This document shows, in pieces, positions 14,633 to 22,504 of a stretch of DNA of 22,596 nt. Numbering within the stretch: the first letter of the stretch is position 1; every line of letters starts with the position of its first letter. Origin of the DNA: an uncultured Prevotella sp. (GTDB taxonomy: Bacteria > Bacteroidota > Bacteroidia > Bacteroidales > Bacteroidaceae); NCBI GenBank assembly GCA_900548195.1, contig URJQ01000036.1, forward strand, positions 1 to 22,596, given 5' to 3'. A program made the position numbers and the translations under genes. The notes under the pieces were generated by a model. The model ran no database searches and was not told the origin of the DNA. It saw nothing but the letters and a program-made list of their open reading frames with translations.

Positions 14633-14652
14633 CCAACGGTAAAAGCCGTTGG
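14633..14652 (+). repeat. 20-bp palindromic hairpin, family P, copy 2
   Basis: CCAACGGTAAAAGCCGTTGG followed by CACAGTGG, 12 bases after the S41 stop codon. It has the same stem as copy 1, and the same AT prefix and CACAGTGGC suffix as copy 3. About 30 bases on, GTGAAGA-type heptamers begin, so again a P hairpin lies beside a degenerate heptamer repeat. Confidence 0.88.
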
Positions 14653-14691
14653 CACAGTGGCTGGCTTCTGCATCTTTTGTGAAAAGTGAAG

Positions 14692-14733
14692 AGTGAAGGG
14701 TGAAGAGTGAGAAATCACTCTTCCCCCTTCACT
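14692..14733. terminator. 19-bp hairpin between S41 and RND genes, covering the RND stop codon
   Basis: AGTGAAGGGTGAAGAGTGA (14692-14710) pairs with TCACTCTTCCCCCTTCACT (14715-14733) at 18 of 19 positions around a GAAA loop. The right arm encodes the last residues and TGA stop (14715-14717) of RND permease 2. The left arm is made of GTGAAGA/GTGAAGG heptamers. It can end both convergent transcripts structurally, although no T-tract follows on the minus strand. Confidence 0.75.
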
Positions 14734-17700
14734 GATTTTATTCCTCCCTTCTCTCCACGCAAGCGATTCATCACGATAGGCAGGAAAGAGAAGATCCAGA
14801 GGAAACTGACGGACAGTCCTCCTATCGTGCCGACAGCGAGGGAATACCAGAATGGCTGGGCATCCGGACCGTCTATGAGGAATGGAATCATACCGAGAAC
14901 GGTGGAAAGGATGGTCAGGAGGATAGGGATAATCTTGTGATTGAAAGCACGGACGAATGCCTTTATCCCTTTGACTCCCTGGATATTGTAATGGCAGATG
15001 ATGTAAATGCCGGCATTGACGGTCAGTCCGGCGAGCAATACCATAGCCGCAAAGCCACCGGTGCCGAAAGGAATGCCCGTGAGATGATAGGTCAGAAAGA
15101 GTCCGATGAATGACACGGGGATAAGCATAGTGATAGCCAAGGCCTGGAGCATGCTCTCAAGCATGATGGAAAGCACAAAGAAGATGATGACAGCCACAAG
15201 TCCTATGAGCCAATATTGCGTGCCATTGTCTTCATATGCGCCGTAAGTCATGTTGAGACAGCGGAATCCTATGGGAAACAGATCATTGAATTGCTTCGTG
15301 ATACGCTTGATATACCTGTCTGTATAGGCATAGGAACCGAGCACATTGAATGCCACCCTAAGGATATATTCCTGGCTTTCACGCGGAATGACGTTCTTCG
15401 CCTCACGCTGATTGATTGACATGAAACCGGAAGGACGCACGGTTCTGCCCCCTGCATTGATATAGGAATTGCGAAGTTTCCAGATGTCATAGGTCTCCAC
15501 AGTCGAAGGCTTGATCTGCACCGGCATCCTGACAGCCTTGCCATTACTGCCCTGTTGCAGTTCTATCTCGCCCGCATCACGCTGTGAGAGCATCCTCTGC
15601 ATGGCGGAATGGACATCGTAAGGCGACACGCTGTCGATGGCAAGCGTCCTGTTGTCATATTCCATGAAGTATTCATTCTCCTGCTCTTCATGCCCAGGAG
15701 TCTGGATAGCGATATCCACCACACGATTGTTCCTGCGCAATTCCCTGCACATATCCTCGGCAAAGCGGTAGAGGCGCTCATAGTCATAACCTGCAATCTC
15801 TATGCTGTTGGCACGATATTGCAGATTGAGGGAATTGCTGAATCCGCGGTCGCTGACTCCCGATGTAGCCCAGTCAGCGCCTCCGATGGTGATTACCTTG
15901 CCTATCACCTTGTTTTCCAGCATATAGGGGAAGCCTGTCTGCAATGCTTCCTTCTTGAATTCCACCATGATTGAGGCACCACGAGAGCGGACGGAAGTCT
16001 CGAATCTCTTTATTTCATCAAACTGCGTGAGGAATGCCTCCACCTCTTTCACCTTCTCATTCAGCTCCTGCACGCTGCCTCCCACCGGCATCTGAGCCCG
16101 TATGCTCAGTTGCATCTCATCCCTCTTGGGGCGATATGTGTTGGAGTCGAGCGAACTGATGAACAGCTTCAGCGTACCGCCAAACAGGCAAGCGAACAGC
16201 AACAGCATAGCCCACCTTCCGATGCGGTGCTGGCAAAGCGACACATACTTGGCATAACAGCGTGAGAATGATATGACAAAGCGTGTGCGGCGGTTTCTCT
16301 TCCCCACGCTTTTACGGCTCGTAAACTGGAGTTTCTCCACCAAAGCCGGCGCAAAGAATGAGGCTACGAGGATAGCCACGGCAAGATTTATCATCACCAC
16401 GATGGAGAAATCCTTGAGGTCATGCCTGATAAAGTCCGGCAACCAGAACACTATCACGAGCGAACCTATCGTGGTAAGCATCGCTGCCATTATGCCGAGC
16501 AGGGCTTTCCGGTTGCGGTAATAAGCATAATGGTCTGCCATCACGATGCTGGAATCAATGATAATGCCCAGCGAAACCGTTATTCCAGCCAGCGACATAG
16601 GGTGCAGCCTTATGTCCATAAGCCAATATATCACTATGGCTGACAGGATATTGGCAAGCAATGAGACGGAAATGATGCAGAGATATTTCCATCGTCTGCC
16701 ACCTGCAAACCATACGAATATCAGCAATATGACGAGCGTGAGGGACGAACGTAGTATCAATGTGCGGAATTCCTTCATCTCCGTCTCGGCACGGTCGTAG
16801 CTCTTCTCGCACGACAAGCCCTTGGCATTGCCGAAAGTGGCTGACATCACGTCCTTCACCTTGTCGGCAGTGCGCACGGTATTGGCATCCTTTTCGGCAT
16901 ATATGTTGATGTATAATGTGTTCTGCCCATTGATGCGGAAATAGCTGTCGGGCTGTTTTTCCCTTATGCTGCACTGCGTAAGATTATTCATATACACAGT
17001 CTTTCCGCCTATATTCTTGAGAGGCATCGCCTCAAAACTGCCCTGCCTTTCCTTAGAAGTGAGGACAAGAGGGATGGTGATACGCCCGTTTTCCGTGGTC
17101 ACCTCCCCGATGACATCCTCCCTCCCGGTATAGTTTCTTACCGCATCGATGATATCCGATGCGCTTATGCCGTAAGCCGCTATCTCGTCAGCATCGTAGG
17201 CTATCTCCATATAGTGGGACGTGGCTCCCGTAATATCGACGTGATGCACTCCGTCTATCTTCTCCAGCGAGTGTCCCATCATGCGCTCCACCACCTGTTT
17301 CATCTGCTCTCCCGACATATCCGCATTGATCTGGTATGTCAGTATCTGCTTCACCTCATTGCCGTCAATGCCTGTGTTCACCTCTCCACCAGTGACTACG
17401 GGGAATGAAACGTCCTCGGGGAGTTTGTCCTTTACCTGCCGAAGGATGGATGCGATCTCGAATTTAGCCATCGACACGTCAGCCTTCGGCTTCATCTCCA
17501 CCGTGATACGTCCGTTTCCGAAACGGCTTACCGATGATATTTTCTCCACTCCCTTCACTGCAGCCACCAATGCTTCGATGCGTGAAGTGACATTCTGCTC
17601 TATGACTTTTGCCGAAGCGTTTCGCCATGAGTAGGATATGGTCAGCGTCTTGCCTTGCTCGGGACGCGGTTCGTTGCTGATGTCCAGGCGCGGAAAGACA

Positions 17701-17759
17701 CACACGCCGATGACCATCAGTATGCACATTATCAGGATTATGGAGAAGGGGGAGCGCAT
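14715..17759 (-). CDS. RND efflux permease 2 (AcrB/HAE-like)
   Basis: A 1014-residue inner-membrane RND permease, using proton motive force to export substrates through an adaptor and an outer-membrane channel. It has the usual layout: TM1 (MRSPFSIILIMCILMVIGVC), first porter loop to about residue 335, TM2-6 with GGRRWKYLC and SLGIIIDSSIVMADHY, second porter loop and TM7-12. In TM4 the AcrB Asp407-Asp408 pair is Asp402-Ser403 here, and the AcrB Lys940 site reads LTVNAGIYI, so only one acidic relay residue remains. I chose ATG 17759, not the TTG at 17855: the 32 extra residues would be encoded by the P hairpin and a TTGTTTTG low-complexity run, while RND proteins begin right before TM1. The last codons lie in a hairpin. 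It is the last gene of the operon; no divergent promoter is seen. Confidence 0.9.
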   Translation of the reverse strand: MRSPFSIILIMCILMVIGVCVFPRLDISNEPRPEQGKTLTISYSWRNASAKVIEQNVTSRIEALVAAVKGVEKISSVSRFGNGRITVEMKPKADVSMAKFEIASILRQVKDKLPEDVSFPVVTGGEVNTGIDGNEVKQILTYQINADMSGEQMKQVVERMMGHSLEKIDGVHHVDITGATSHYMEIAYDADEIAAYGISASDIIDAVRNYTGREDVIGEVTTENGRITIPLVLTSKERQGSFEAMPLKNIGGKTVYMNNLTQCSIREKQPDSYFRINGQNTLYINIYAEKDANTVRTADKVKDVMSATFGNAKGLSCEKSYDRAETEMKEFRTLILRSSLTLVILLIFVWFAGGRRWKYLCIISVSLLANILSAIVIYWLMDIRLHPMSLAGITVSLGIIIDSSIVMADHYAYYRNRKALLGIMAAMLTTIGSLVIVFWLPDFIRHDLKDFSIVVMINLAVAILVASFFAPALVEKLQFTSRKSVGKRNRRTRFVISFSRCYAKYVSLCQHRIGRWAMLLLFACLFGGTLKLFISSLDSNTYRPKRDEMQLSIRAQMPVGGSVQELNEKVKEVEAFLTQFDEIKRFETSVRSRGASIMVEFKKEALQTGFPYMLENKVIGKVITIGGADWATSGVSDRGFSNSLNLQYRANSIEIAGYDYERLYRFAEDMCRELRRNNRVVDIAIQTPGHEEQENEYFMEYDNRTLAIDSVSPYDVHSAMQRMLSQRDAGEIELQQGSNGKAVRMPVQIKPSTVETYDIWKLRNSYINAGGRTVRPSGFMSINQREAKNVIPRESQEYILRVAFNVLGSYAYTDRYIKRITKQFNDLFPIGFRCLNMTYGAYEDNGTQYWLIGLVAVIIFFVLSIMLESMLQALAITMLIPVSFIGLFLTYHLTGIPFGTGGFAAMVLLAGLTVNAGIYIICHYNIQGVKGIKAFVRAFNHKIIPILLTILSTVLGMIPFLIDGPDAQPFWYSLAVGTIGGLSVSFLWIFSFLPIVMNRLRGEKGGIKSVKGEE

Positions 17760-17764
17760 TCTTC

Positions 17765-17800
17765 TGTTGTTTTGTTGTCTTGTTGTTTTGTTGTTTTGGT
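17765..17800. repeat. TTGTTTTG low-complexity run in the permease 1-permease 2 gap
   Basis: Degenerate TTGTTGTTTTG/TTGTTGTCTTG units directly before P-hairpin copy 3. They resemble the heptamer runs beside P copies 1 and 2 and sit upstream of the permease 2 ATG, in the would-be leader. Confidence 0.65.
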
Positions 17801-17802
17801 AT

Positions 17803-17822
17803 CCAGCGGTAAAAGCCGCTGG
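17803..17822 (+). repeat. 20-bp palindromic hairpin, family P, copy 3, with compensatory stem change
   Basis: CCAGCGGTAAAAGCCGCTGG followed by CACAGTGGC. Relative to copies 1 and 2 the A of the left stem is G and the facing T of the right stem is C, so the pair A-T became G-C and the stem is kept. It lies between the two RND permeases, inside a frame that could be translated if the TTG at 17855 were used. Confidence 0.9.
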
Positions 17823-17862
17823 CACAGTGGCGGCTTGTTGAGTATTCTCAAACAACTATGTG

Positions 17863-20800
17863 TCACTTCCCACCGAACCATCGCCTACCATAAATGGCAT
17901 GATAGACGAGGGGAACGAAGAAGAGACTGACCATAGTGCCGACTGTCATGCCGACAATGATGGTGAATGAGAGCGGAAACTGCAACGCTGATCCCATGTC
18001 GCCACGCTGCAACAACGGCAGGATAGCGAGGATAGTGGTCAGCGATGTCATGATGATCGGGCGCAGACGCTGATGTCCGGCAGTGACTATGGAGCGCAGT
18101 AGGGTCACTCTCGTCACGCCATTGGCGGCAACAGCCTGACGGTAAAGGCGATTGATGGTATCCACCTTCAGGATGGAGTCATTGATGATGATGCCACACA
18201 TCACCACCATTCCTATCATCGACATCACATTGAGCGTCTCTCCACAGACAAACAATGCAAGTATCACAAGCGCAACATCTATGACTACCTCCGCAAGGAT
18301 GATGACAGGCTGGAGCAGACTCTCAAACTGCGCAGCGAGAATGAAATAGAGAAGCATCACCGCCACAAGCATCACCATAGCCAGTTCCCACACCATCGTG
18401 CGGGAAGAGAAATAGTTTCCCGTGAACGTGGCCTGTAGATTTCTGGCGTCATCGTCCGTAATACGTGACACATAGTCCATCACCTTCCTCACCTCCCCGT
18501 CGCCGGCAGTCTCAATGTCGATGGCGGCATACTCGCCTTCATCGCCAGCAGTAAGGTGCTTATAGTCCTCCTTGCGCGATTCCTTCACGAGATATTCCAG
18601 CGGAATGTCTATTCCGTCAGCATTGCGTATGGTGTTTCCCAGCAGCACGTCAGCATCCCTGCCGTCAGTTCCGATGATGACAGGCACGCTCTCTCCGCCA
18701 CTGTTGATGTCATAGATATTGTTGCTACCCAGAAGTTCGCGGAAGCGTAGATAGAGCTGCTGGTAAGTCACCTTATAGTAAGCCATCTGCTGCGCATCCG
18801 TCTGATACTGGAGGTAGGTCTCCGTGGCAAGATGCTGGATGTTGAGTTCCGGGAAATGCAGCCTCAGCGAGTCGGTGACGGTGCGTGTCTGCTCCACTGC
18901 AGGTCTGCCTCCGCTGCGGTTTTGCAGTCTTATCTGCAGGTCAGGCTCGTCAGTGGAGAATATCATGTCGAAGATATTTGTGGCCAGTTCCGCCTCCGTC
19001 TTTGCCTTAGGATAATGCTTAGCCACGTAGTCCATCATCGTTTCTCTCGCCTTCTGGCAGTCGTCGGCATTGGCAGACTTGATGTAACACACTGCCTCAC
19101 TGCTTGTTATATTCCTGGTATGCGACAGTATGAAGTCCTGACCTCCCACCATCGTGGTGAATGACGTCATGTATTTCCCAGCCGCTTTCAGCACTTCCTT
19201 CACCCTTCTGTCATTCTCTTCTGGCGTGATTCCTGCGTTCCAGTCGATGGTGACTATGGCGTCATCATGCGGCAGAACAGGCATTCTCTCTTTCCTTATC
19301 ATCGGCGAGACGGCCAATATCATCACTATGCAGCCGGCAAAGGCAAGAATCATCTTCCTGCCATTGCGGAACGTGAACCTGATGCCTTTCTCATACCATC
19401 GCATTATCATCCTGTTTTCCTTTGCCCTGCTGCCGAATTCCTTCCGCCTGTAAAGCAATCTGAAATATACAGGCACGACAATGGACGCCACGGCGAGCGA
19501 ACAGAAGAGGGCTATCGTGATGCCCATGGCCTGATCGAAAAACAATGCTCCTGCCGTACCGCTAAGGAATATCAACGGCACAAAGACAGAGCAGGTGGTA
19601 AGCACAGATGAGAGCATCGGCATGAACACCTCTTTCACCGACTGCACTATCGTCCTGTCATCGCAGGCCTTCTTCTGCCTGATGTTGTCCATCACGATGA
19701 TGGCATTATCCACTATCATTCCCACGCCCAGAATGAGTCCTGAGAGGGAGATGATATTGAGCGAGACACCTATGACATAGAAGCACAGAAGCGTCAGTAC
19801 CAGCGAGAGCGGGATGGAAATGATGACCAGGAGCGGCATTCTCCATCCGCCTATGAAGAAGAAGAGCACCACGCTCGCCATGATGATACCGAGAATGAGG
19901 TTCCACTGCAGATTGTCCATGCTGTACGACAGGAGCCTTGTCTGGTCGCGAGTGATGTGCAGCTGCAGTTCGGGATAGTCCTTCTCTATCTGCGTCATCA
20001 GCGTGTCGATGCGTCCCTGCAGCGTGCTCATCTGCGCATCGCTCTGCTTTATTACCGCCATGGTGATGGCAGGCTTTCCGTCGGATGTGACTATACCTTT
20101 GCGGTCAGCCGGCATTTCCTCCACCTTGCATATATCCTTTATCTGCAGCAGTCGTCCTTCGTGGCGGATGTAGATGTTCTCTATATCGCTGACAGAGAGT
20201 ATCTGCGAGTCGAAATGTATGGTATAGCGATAGATACCGTCGCGCACGCTGAGTGCTTCCAGCACCACATTATTGTCGCTGACAGCCTTTTCTATCTCCG
20301 AATTGCTGATGCCCAGTCCTGCTATCCTCATCGGGTCGGGGATAATGGCAATCTGCGTGCCCACCATACCGCTGTAGTCCACCATCGCCACCTCCGGCAC
20401 CTGCTCCAGGCGTTTGCTTATCACGTTGCGCACCAGTCTGGAAGTCTGTTCCGCCTTGCCTCCTGTCACGTCGATGTAGAAGGCAGGAATGTCCAGCGCT
20501 CCTATCTTCATCACCTTCGGGCGTTCCATATCCTTAGGCATGGAGCTCATCGCCCTGTCTATCTTCTCATTCACTTCGATGAACGACATGCTCATGTCCG
20601 TACCCGGACAGAATGACAATGTCACCGTTCCGGCATCCGTCCGTGATGTGGATTCGATGTTCTGCAGTCCTGTGACCTGCGAGAGCTGCTGGCGCATAGG
20701 CTTCACCATGCGCTGCTCTATCTCACGTGCCGAACTGCCCTGCGCCGTCATCTGCACCACTATCCGCGGCACATCAATGTCAGGCATCAGCGATACCGGT

Positions 20801-20889
20801 ATGCGGTCGAAGGCAAGCACACCGAGTGTCACGATGGCTATCAGCGTCATTGTTACGGCTATTGGGCGATGTAGGAGGGTACGTAGCAT
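17863..20889 (-). CDS. RND efflux permease 1 (AcrB/HAE-like)
   Basis: A 1008-residue RND inner-membrane permease, the first of two in the operon. TM1 is at the N-terminus (LLHRPIAVTMTLIAIVTLGVL), followed by IPVSLMPDIDVPRIVV, a standard HAE start. Two large porter loops and twelve membrane segments are visible. In TM4, LGVGMIVDNAIIVMDNI has Asp394-Asn395 where AcrB has Asp407-Asp408; in TM10 GMVVMCGIIINDSILKVD has no Lys at the AcrB Lys940 site. This Asp-Asn type is common in non-proteobacterial HAE permeases. A pair of different RND permeases behind one adaptor suggests a heteromeric pump like MdtBC, or two pumps sharing an adaptor; the sequence does not decide. ATG 20889 starts just before TM1. 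The adaptor gene ends 137 bases upstream, with a 17-bp inverted repeat between. Confidence 0.93.
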   Translation of the reverse strand: MLRTLLHRPIAVTMTLIAIVTLGVLAFDRIPVSLMPDIDVPRIVVQMTAQGSSAREIEQRMVKPMRQQLSQVTGLQNIESTSRTDAGTVTLSFCPGTDMSMSFIEVNEKIDRAMSSMPKDMERPKVMKIGALDIPAFYIDVTGGKAEQTSRLVRNVISKRLEQVPEVAMVDYSGMVGTQIAIIPDPMRIAGLGISNSEIEKAVSDNNVVLEALSVRDGIYRYTIHFDSQILSVSDIENIYIRHEGRLLQIKDICKVEEMPADRKGIVTSDGKPAITMAVIKQSDAQMSTLQGRIDTLMTQIEKDYPELQLHITRDQTRLLSYSMDNLQWNLILGIIMASVVLFFFIGGWRMPLLVIISIPLSLVLTLLCFYVIGVSLNIISLSGLILGVGMIVDNAIIVMDNIRQKKACDDRTIVQSVKEVFMPMLSSVLTTCSVFVPLIFLSGTAGALFFDQAMGITIALFCSLAVASIVVPVYFRLLYRRKEFGSRAKENRMIMRWYEKGIRFTFRNGRKMILAFAGCIVMILAVSPMIRKERMPVLPHDDAIVTIDWNAGITPEENDRRVKEVLKAAGKYMTSFTTMVGGQDFILSHTRNITSSEAVCYIKSANADDCQKARETMMDYVAKHYPKAKTEAELATNIFDMIFSTDEPDLQIRLQNRSGGRPAVEQTRTVTDSLRLHFPELNIQHLATETYLQYQTDAQQMAYYKVTYQQLYLRFRELLGSNNIYDINSGGESVPVIIGTDGRDADVLLGNTIRNADGIDIPLEYLVKESRKEDYKHLTAGDEGEYAAIDIETAGDGEVRKVMDYVSRITDDDARNLQATFTGNYFSSRTMVWELAMVMLVAVMLLYFILAAQFESLLQPVIILAEVVIDVALVILALFVCGETLNVMSMIGMVVMCGIIINDSILKVDTINRLYRQAVAANGVTRVTLLRSIVTAGHQRLRPIIMTSLTTILAILPLLQRGDMGSALQFPLSFTIIVGMTVGTMVSLFFVPLVYHAIYGRRWFGGK

Positions 20890-20909
20890 ATCTTGGGCTA
20901 AATGATTGG

Positions 20910-20970
20910 ATTACGGGCGGTTCTATAAATTACCACCGTTATATAAGCTAATTTATAGAACCGCCATTAC
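20910..20970. repeat. MITE-like inverted repeat with 5-bp direct repeats inside the RND operon
   Basis: GGCGGTTCTATAAATTA (20916-20932) and TAATTTATAGAACCGCC (20949-20965) are a perfect 17-bp inverted repeat around a 16-base loop. ATTAC stands at both sides (20910-20914 and 20966-20970), like a target-site duplication, with one extra G on the left. A 50-bp unit is very small for a mobile element, so a strong attenuator hairpin is the alternative; no T-tract follows on the minus strand. Confidence 0.8.
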
Positions 20971-21026
20971 ATTATTCGTTCAGTTGAGACTTCCTGTTAC
21001 AACAAGAATATATGAATATATGCGGA

Positions 21027-22148
21027 TTATTCCTTTGTTTCCACAACCTTCACCTCCGTGTCGTCAGCGAGGTTGAGATTACCGGAAGTAATCACTATGT
21101 CGCCAGCCTTCACGGTGGTGTTCTTGCGTTCGCAACCGGTAATGGCATAGCTCGTAAGGTTACTATAGACTATATCGACGTAGGTCCATACGGCACGGCG
21201 GGTGGAAGGATCATATACGAAGACGACATGATAGCCGTCACGCTCCACCACCGCTTCCTTCGGCACCACGAACATATCCGGCACGGAATTTTCAATTATC
21301 ACCTTCACGTTCATTCCGTCGAGCAAACGGTCGGACGTGTTTCTTATCCTTGCCTTGACGCTCACGAGGCCCTTGGAGTCTATCGTCGGATTTATCTCCG
21401 TCACGCTTCCGGTCAGCAAGAGGTCATCATCTATGAATGGAGACATCTTCACCTGAGTGCCAATACGGACGGAAGACAGTTCCGCCTCCAGAATCTGAAA
21501 CTCCACATCGAAGAATGAGTCGTCGATAAGCGTGCAGAACTTGTCACAACGCTGATAGGAACGTGCCACGAGTTCGGACACCCTGCCACTGAAAGGGGCA
21601 AGCAGACGGCAGTCGGACAATGAGGATTCGGCTGACTGCAGAGCGTATTTCGCTGAGTAATAGCCTGATGTTACCTCAGCCCTGTGGAGCACTTCGGCAG
21701 GAACATTGCTCGTGTTCCCGTCATACCCCAGCCCTATCAGCTTGTCCTGAAGCTCCACTTTGGCACGCTCCAGGTCGCGCTTCGCCTTCTCCAGCTGTAT
21801 CTTCCTGTCGCGCATATCAGCCACGGCGAGCACGCTTCCGGCAGACACGCGCTGACCATTCTTCACGTTTACGGTCTGCACCACTTCCCCACCCTTCGGG
21901 CACATCAGTTCTGCCTTGCGGATGGCAGCCAGTTTTCCGTTGCAGAGTATCTGCTTCTGGAAAGTCTGCTTGCGCAGCGTCATGGTGTCCACCTCCACTA
22001 TTGCCTGCTCCTGCGCCATCATCGCCTTGTCATCTTCCTTGCTTTCATCCTCCTGATGAGCAAGTGAATACGTCATCCACGCCAAGCCACCGATGATGAT
22101 TACGGCAGCCAATGATGAGAGAATTATCTTTGTCTTCTTGTTTGTCAT
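21027..22148 (-). CDS. RND efflux periplasmic adaptor (membrane fusion protein)
   Basis: A 373-residue adaptor of the HlyD/AcrA type that bridges the RND permease and an outer-membrane channel. An N-terminal membrane anchor spans about residues 7-27 (IILSSLAAVIIIGGLAWMTY) with no lipobox Cys, so it is anchored by a helix and not a lipid. Then come a short acidic linker, a barrel-sandwich half (CPKGGEVVQTVNVKNGQRVSAGSVLAVAD), a coiled-coil hairpin around residues 110-185 (QLEKAKRDLERAKVELQDK.. SAKYALQSAESSL), the second lipoyl half (LLAPFSGRVSEL) and the beta-barrel and membrane-proximal domains. The short hairpin and small size fit adaptors in Bacteroidetes. It is the first gene of the RND operon in the window; a TolC-type gene is not seen and may lie elsewhere. 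Upstream, no clean TAnnTTTG box is found; array A2 begins 50-80 bases before the ATG. Confidence 0.92.
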   Translation of the reverse strand: MTNKKTKIILSSLAAVIIIGGLAWMTYSLAHQEDESKEDDKAMMAQEQAIVEVDTMTLRKQTFQKQILCNGKLAAIRKAELMCPKGGEVVQTVNVKNGQRVSAGSVLAVADMRDRKIQLEKAKRDLERAKVELQDKLIGLGYDGNTSNVPAEVLHRAEVTSGYYSAKYALQSAESSLSDCRLLAPFSGRVSELVARSYQRCDKFCTLIDDSFFDVEFQILEAELSSVRIGTQVKMSPFIDDDLLLTGSVTEINPTIDSKGLVSVKARIRNTSDRLLDGMNVKVIIENSVPDMFVVPKEAVVERDGYHVVFVYDPSTRRAVWTYVDIVYSNLTSYAITGCERKNTTVKAGDIVITSGNLNLADDTEVKVVETKE

Positions 22149-22200
22149 ATTGTTAGAATTGTTCTATTTTTCCTATTTGAGTAACTGCGCCCGAAGCACC

Positions 22201-22235
22201 CTTGCAACCATCTGATTATAAAGACGTTGCAAAAG
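22201..22235. repeat. Left-end hairpin of 22-bp array A2
   Basis: CTTGCAAC and GTTGCAAAAG flank a loop similar in content to that at 3221-3259. Only 7-8 pairs are kept here, so it is the weaker copy. Confidence 0.6.
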
Positions 22236-22361
22236 CATAGTTTTCAGAGCGTAATAACTAAGCTTTTAGGGTGCAATATCTATGCTTTTACAGTGTAATA
22301 TCTATGCTTTTGCATCGTGAAAGCTTCGCTATCTGACTTTGAAAGCATTTCCTTTACAGTT
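22230..22361 (+). repeat. 22-bp periodic array A2, six units
   Basis: Units start at 22230, 22252, 22274, 22296, 22318 and 22340, exactly 22 bases apart. Cores include CAAAAGCATAGTTTTCA (unit 1), TAATAACTAAGCTTTTA (unit 2), CAATATCTATGCTTTTA (unit 3) and TAATATCTATGCTTTTG (unit 4). Number of units, total length (132) and the right flank TTGTTCCATTTTT are the same as in A1. Unit 2 is in the orientation opposite to A1 unit 2, so single units differ in direction without loss of phase. The linkers differ from those of A1. It lies upstream of the adaptor gene; the gap 22149-22596 has no gene. Confidence 0.92.
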
Positions 22362-22412
22362 TTGTTCCATTTTTCCTTGTTCCGTAGTTCGGTGGTCCTG
22401 TGTTGCAGGATG

Positions 22413-22462
22413 AAATATCAATAAATAAAAATAAACAATTATATTTTTCTCTATTGATATTT
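22413..22462. other. A/T-rich 11-bp inverted repeat between array A2 and element B2
   Basis: AAATATCAATA (22413-22423) and TATTGATATTT (22452-22462) are exact reverse complements around 28 A/T-rich bases (AATAAAAATAA ... TTATATTTTT, also partly paired). The right arm, on the other strand, reads AATATCAATAGAGAAA, the same 16-mer as at 12508-12523. Confidence 0.6.
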
Positions 22463-22504
22463 TTATATGCGAAATCCGTTTGAAGTATGGATATATAGCA
22501 AGGT

